64,000 nucleotides of DNA, from the NCBI RefSeq assembly GCF_001664485.1, contig NZ_CP013630.1:3351001-3415000 (forward strand). The letters are read 5' to 3'. The stretch comes from Rhizobium sp. N324 (lineage in GTDB: Bacteria > Pseudomonadota > Alphaproteobacteria > Rhizobiales > Rhizobiaceae). A program made the translations under genes and the position numbers. Numbering within the stretch: position 1 is the first letter of the stretch; each line of letters opens with the position of its first letter. Below the pieces are notes generated by a model. That model was given only the letters and a program-made list of their open reading frames with translations, made no database searches and was not told the origin of the DNA. Of the stretch, positions 63,336-64,000 are shown piece by piece.

Positions 63336-64000
63336 ATGACCGACCTCCCCACCTTCCTCACCGCCAACCCCGACAGCATCCTCGTCGACATCACCGGCGC
63401 GCAAGGCTCCACCCCCCGCGAGGCCGGGGCCTACATGCTCGTCTCGAGGACCGCGCTGTGGGGCACGATCGGCGGCGGGCAATTTGAATTCATGGCAATC
63501 GCGAATGCACGGGAGATGCTCGCAGGGACCGGCGGAACCGCCGCCATGGACATCCCGCTCGGCCCCGAAATCGGCCAGTGCTGCGGCGGGCGCACACAGT
63601 TGCGGTTTCGCCGGCTGACGCAGGTGGTAAAAGACGAACTCGAAGCCAGGATTGCCGGCGAGATCGAGCGTCTGCCGGAGGTCTATCTTTTCGGTGCCGG
63701 CCATGTCGGCCGGGCGCTGGCCGCAGCCCTTGCGCCGCTGCCGCTGTCGGTCACGATCGTCGAAACGCGACAGGAAGAACTCGCCAATCTGCCGGCGGAG
63801 ACCAAAACCCGGCTCGTGCCGATGCCGGAGGCGCTGGTGAAGGATATTGCGGACGGTGGCGCGGTCGTCATCCTGACGCACGACCACGCGCTGGATTTCC
63901 TCATCGCCCGCGAGGCGCTTGATAGGAGCGACCTTGCCTACACCGGCATGATCGGCTCGGCGACCAAGCGCGCCACCTTGGCAAGCTGGCTTTCCCGCGA
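63336..64000 (+). CDS. xdhC: XdhC-type molybdenum-cofactor chaperone (partial, 3' end outside window)
   Basis: The first ~221 residues are present. Marks: TGAQGSTPREAGAYMLVS and GTIGGGQFEFMAIA (Moco binding), GQCCGGRTQLRF, and the NAD-like VYLFGAGHVGRALAAALAPL in the second domain. XdhC loads sulphurated Moco on to XdhB. Starts 37 bases past the repeat. Confidence 0.94.
   Translation, partial: MTDLPTFLTANPDSILVDITGAQGSTPREAGAYMLVSRTALWGTIGGGQFEFMAIANAREMLAGTGGTAAMDIPLGPEIGQCCGGRTQLRFRRLTQVVKDELEARIAGEIERLPEVYLFGAGHVGRALAAALAPLPLSVTIVETRQEELANLPAETKTRLVPMPEALVKDIADGGAVVILTHDHALDFLIAREALDRSDLAYTGMIGSATKRATLASWLSR

Noticed and set aside
1..64000. tRNA, rRNA or insertion sequence
   Set aside because: No cloverleaf, rRNA signature or transposase-like protein was recognised in any gap or reading frame.

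Overview
This window looks like a stretch of the main chromosome of a fast-growing Rhizobium, closest in character to the R. leguminosarum / R. etli group. The markers are a fused trpE(G) behind a three-tryptophan leader peptide, a NolR-type repressor, a glnII glutamine synthetase with a divergent gstI-sized gene, a BacA/SbmA transporter, the choXWV choline transporter, a bdhA-xdh cluster and several copies of rhizobial intergenic mosaic repeats. The sequence is GC-rich with dense coding on both strands. I saw no rRNA, tRNA, CRISPR array, insertion sequence or prophage. The first gene (a ClpP paralogue) and the last (xdhC) run off the window.

Layout. 0-9 kb: clpP-like (partial), DUF2076 protein, queF with an overlapping cation-diffusion transporter, DUF2161 nuclease-like protein, trpE(G) with leader trpL and attenuator, and a haem-type TonB receptor with a palindrome upstream. 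9-19 kb: extensin-like protein, fhs, small membrane proteins, a secreted protein with two tandem ClpP-like domains, a LuxR/PAS pair, DUF2333 protein, tdk. 19-28 kb: choXWV, HugZ-like protein, nolR with a matching operator, an omega-aminotransferase, an HD-GYP protein and an orphan branched-chain amino-acid binding protein. 28-39 kb: a frameshifted lipoprotein gene, adenine deaminase, a HigBA-like toxin-antitoxin pair whose toxin end looks frameshifted, an alpha-glucosidase, the oppABCDF operon and a sugar kinase. 39-48 kb: gstI/glnII with NtrC-like and sigma-54 sites, a GT4 glycosyltransferase, a secreted esterase divergent from an OhrR-like regulator, der with a TPR protein, and NnrU. 48-64 kb: polysaccharide deacetylase, bacA, MFS transporter, a type I methionine aminopeptidase, LLM oxidoreductase, an ECF sigma/YciI/SRPBCC group, glpK, and bdhA-xdhA-xdhB-(DUF559)-xdhC.

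How parts work together. Nitrogen control shows in the gstI/glnII intergenic region; tryptophan synthesis is controlled by ribosome-mediated attenuation; choline and oligopeptide uptake operons each have a strong hairpin after the binding-protein gene, which fits higher expression of the first cistron; bdhA and xdh genes form one catabolic run.

The most interesting items are structural: (1) three genes that take their stop codon from the edge of a repeated intergenic element, (2) two probable single-base frameshifts (lipoprotein, toxin), (3) large inverted-repeat elements either side of xdhB and beside a Vsr-like DUF559 gene inside the xdh run, (4) mirrored operator-like sites between an OhrR-like regulator and an esterase, and (5) the duplicated ClpP-like secreted protein. 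None of these was tested by database search; all come from reading the sequence.
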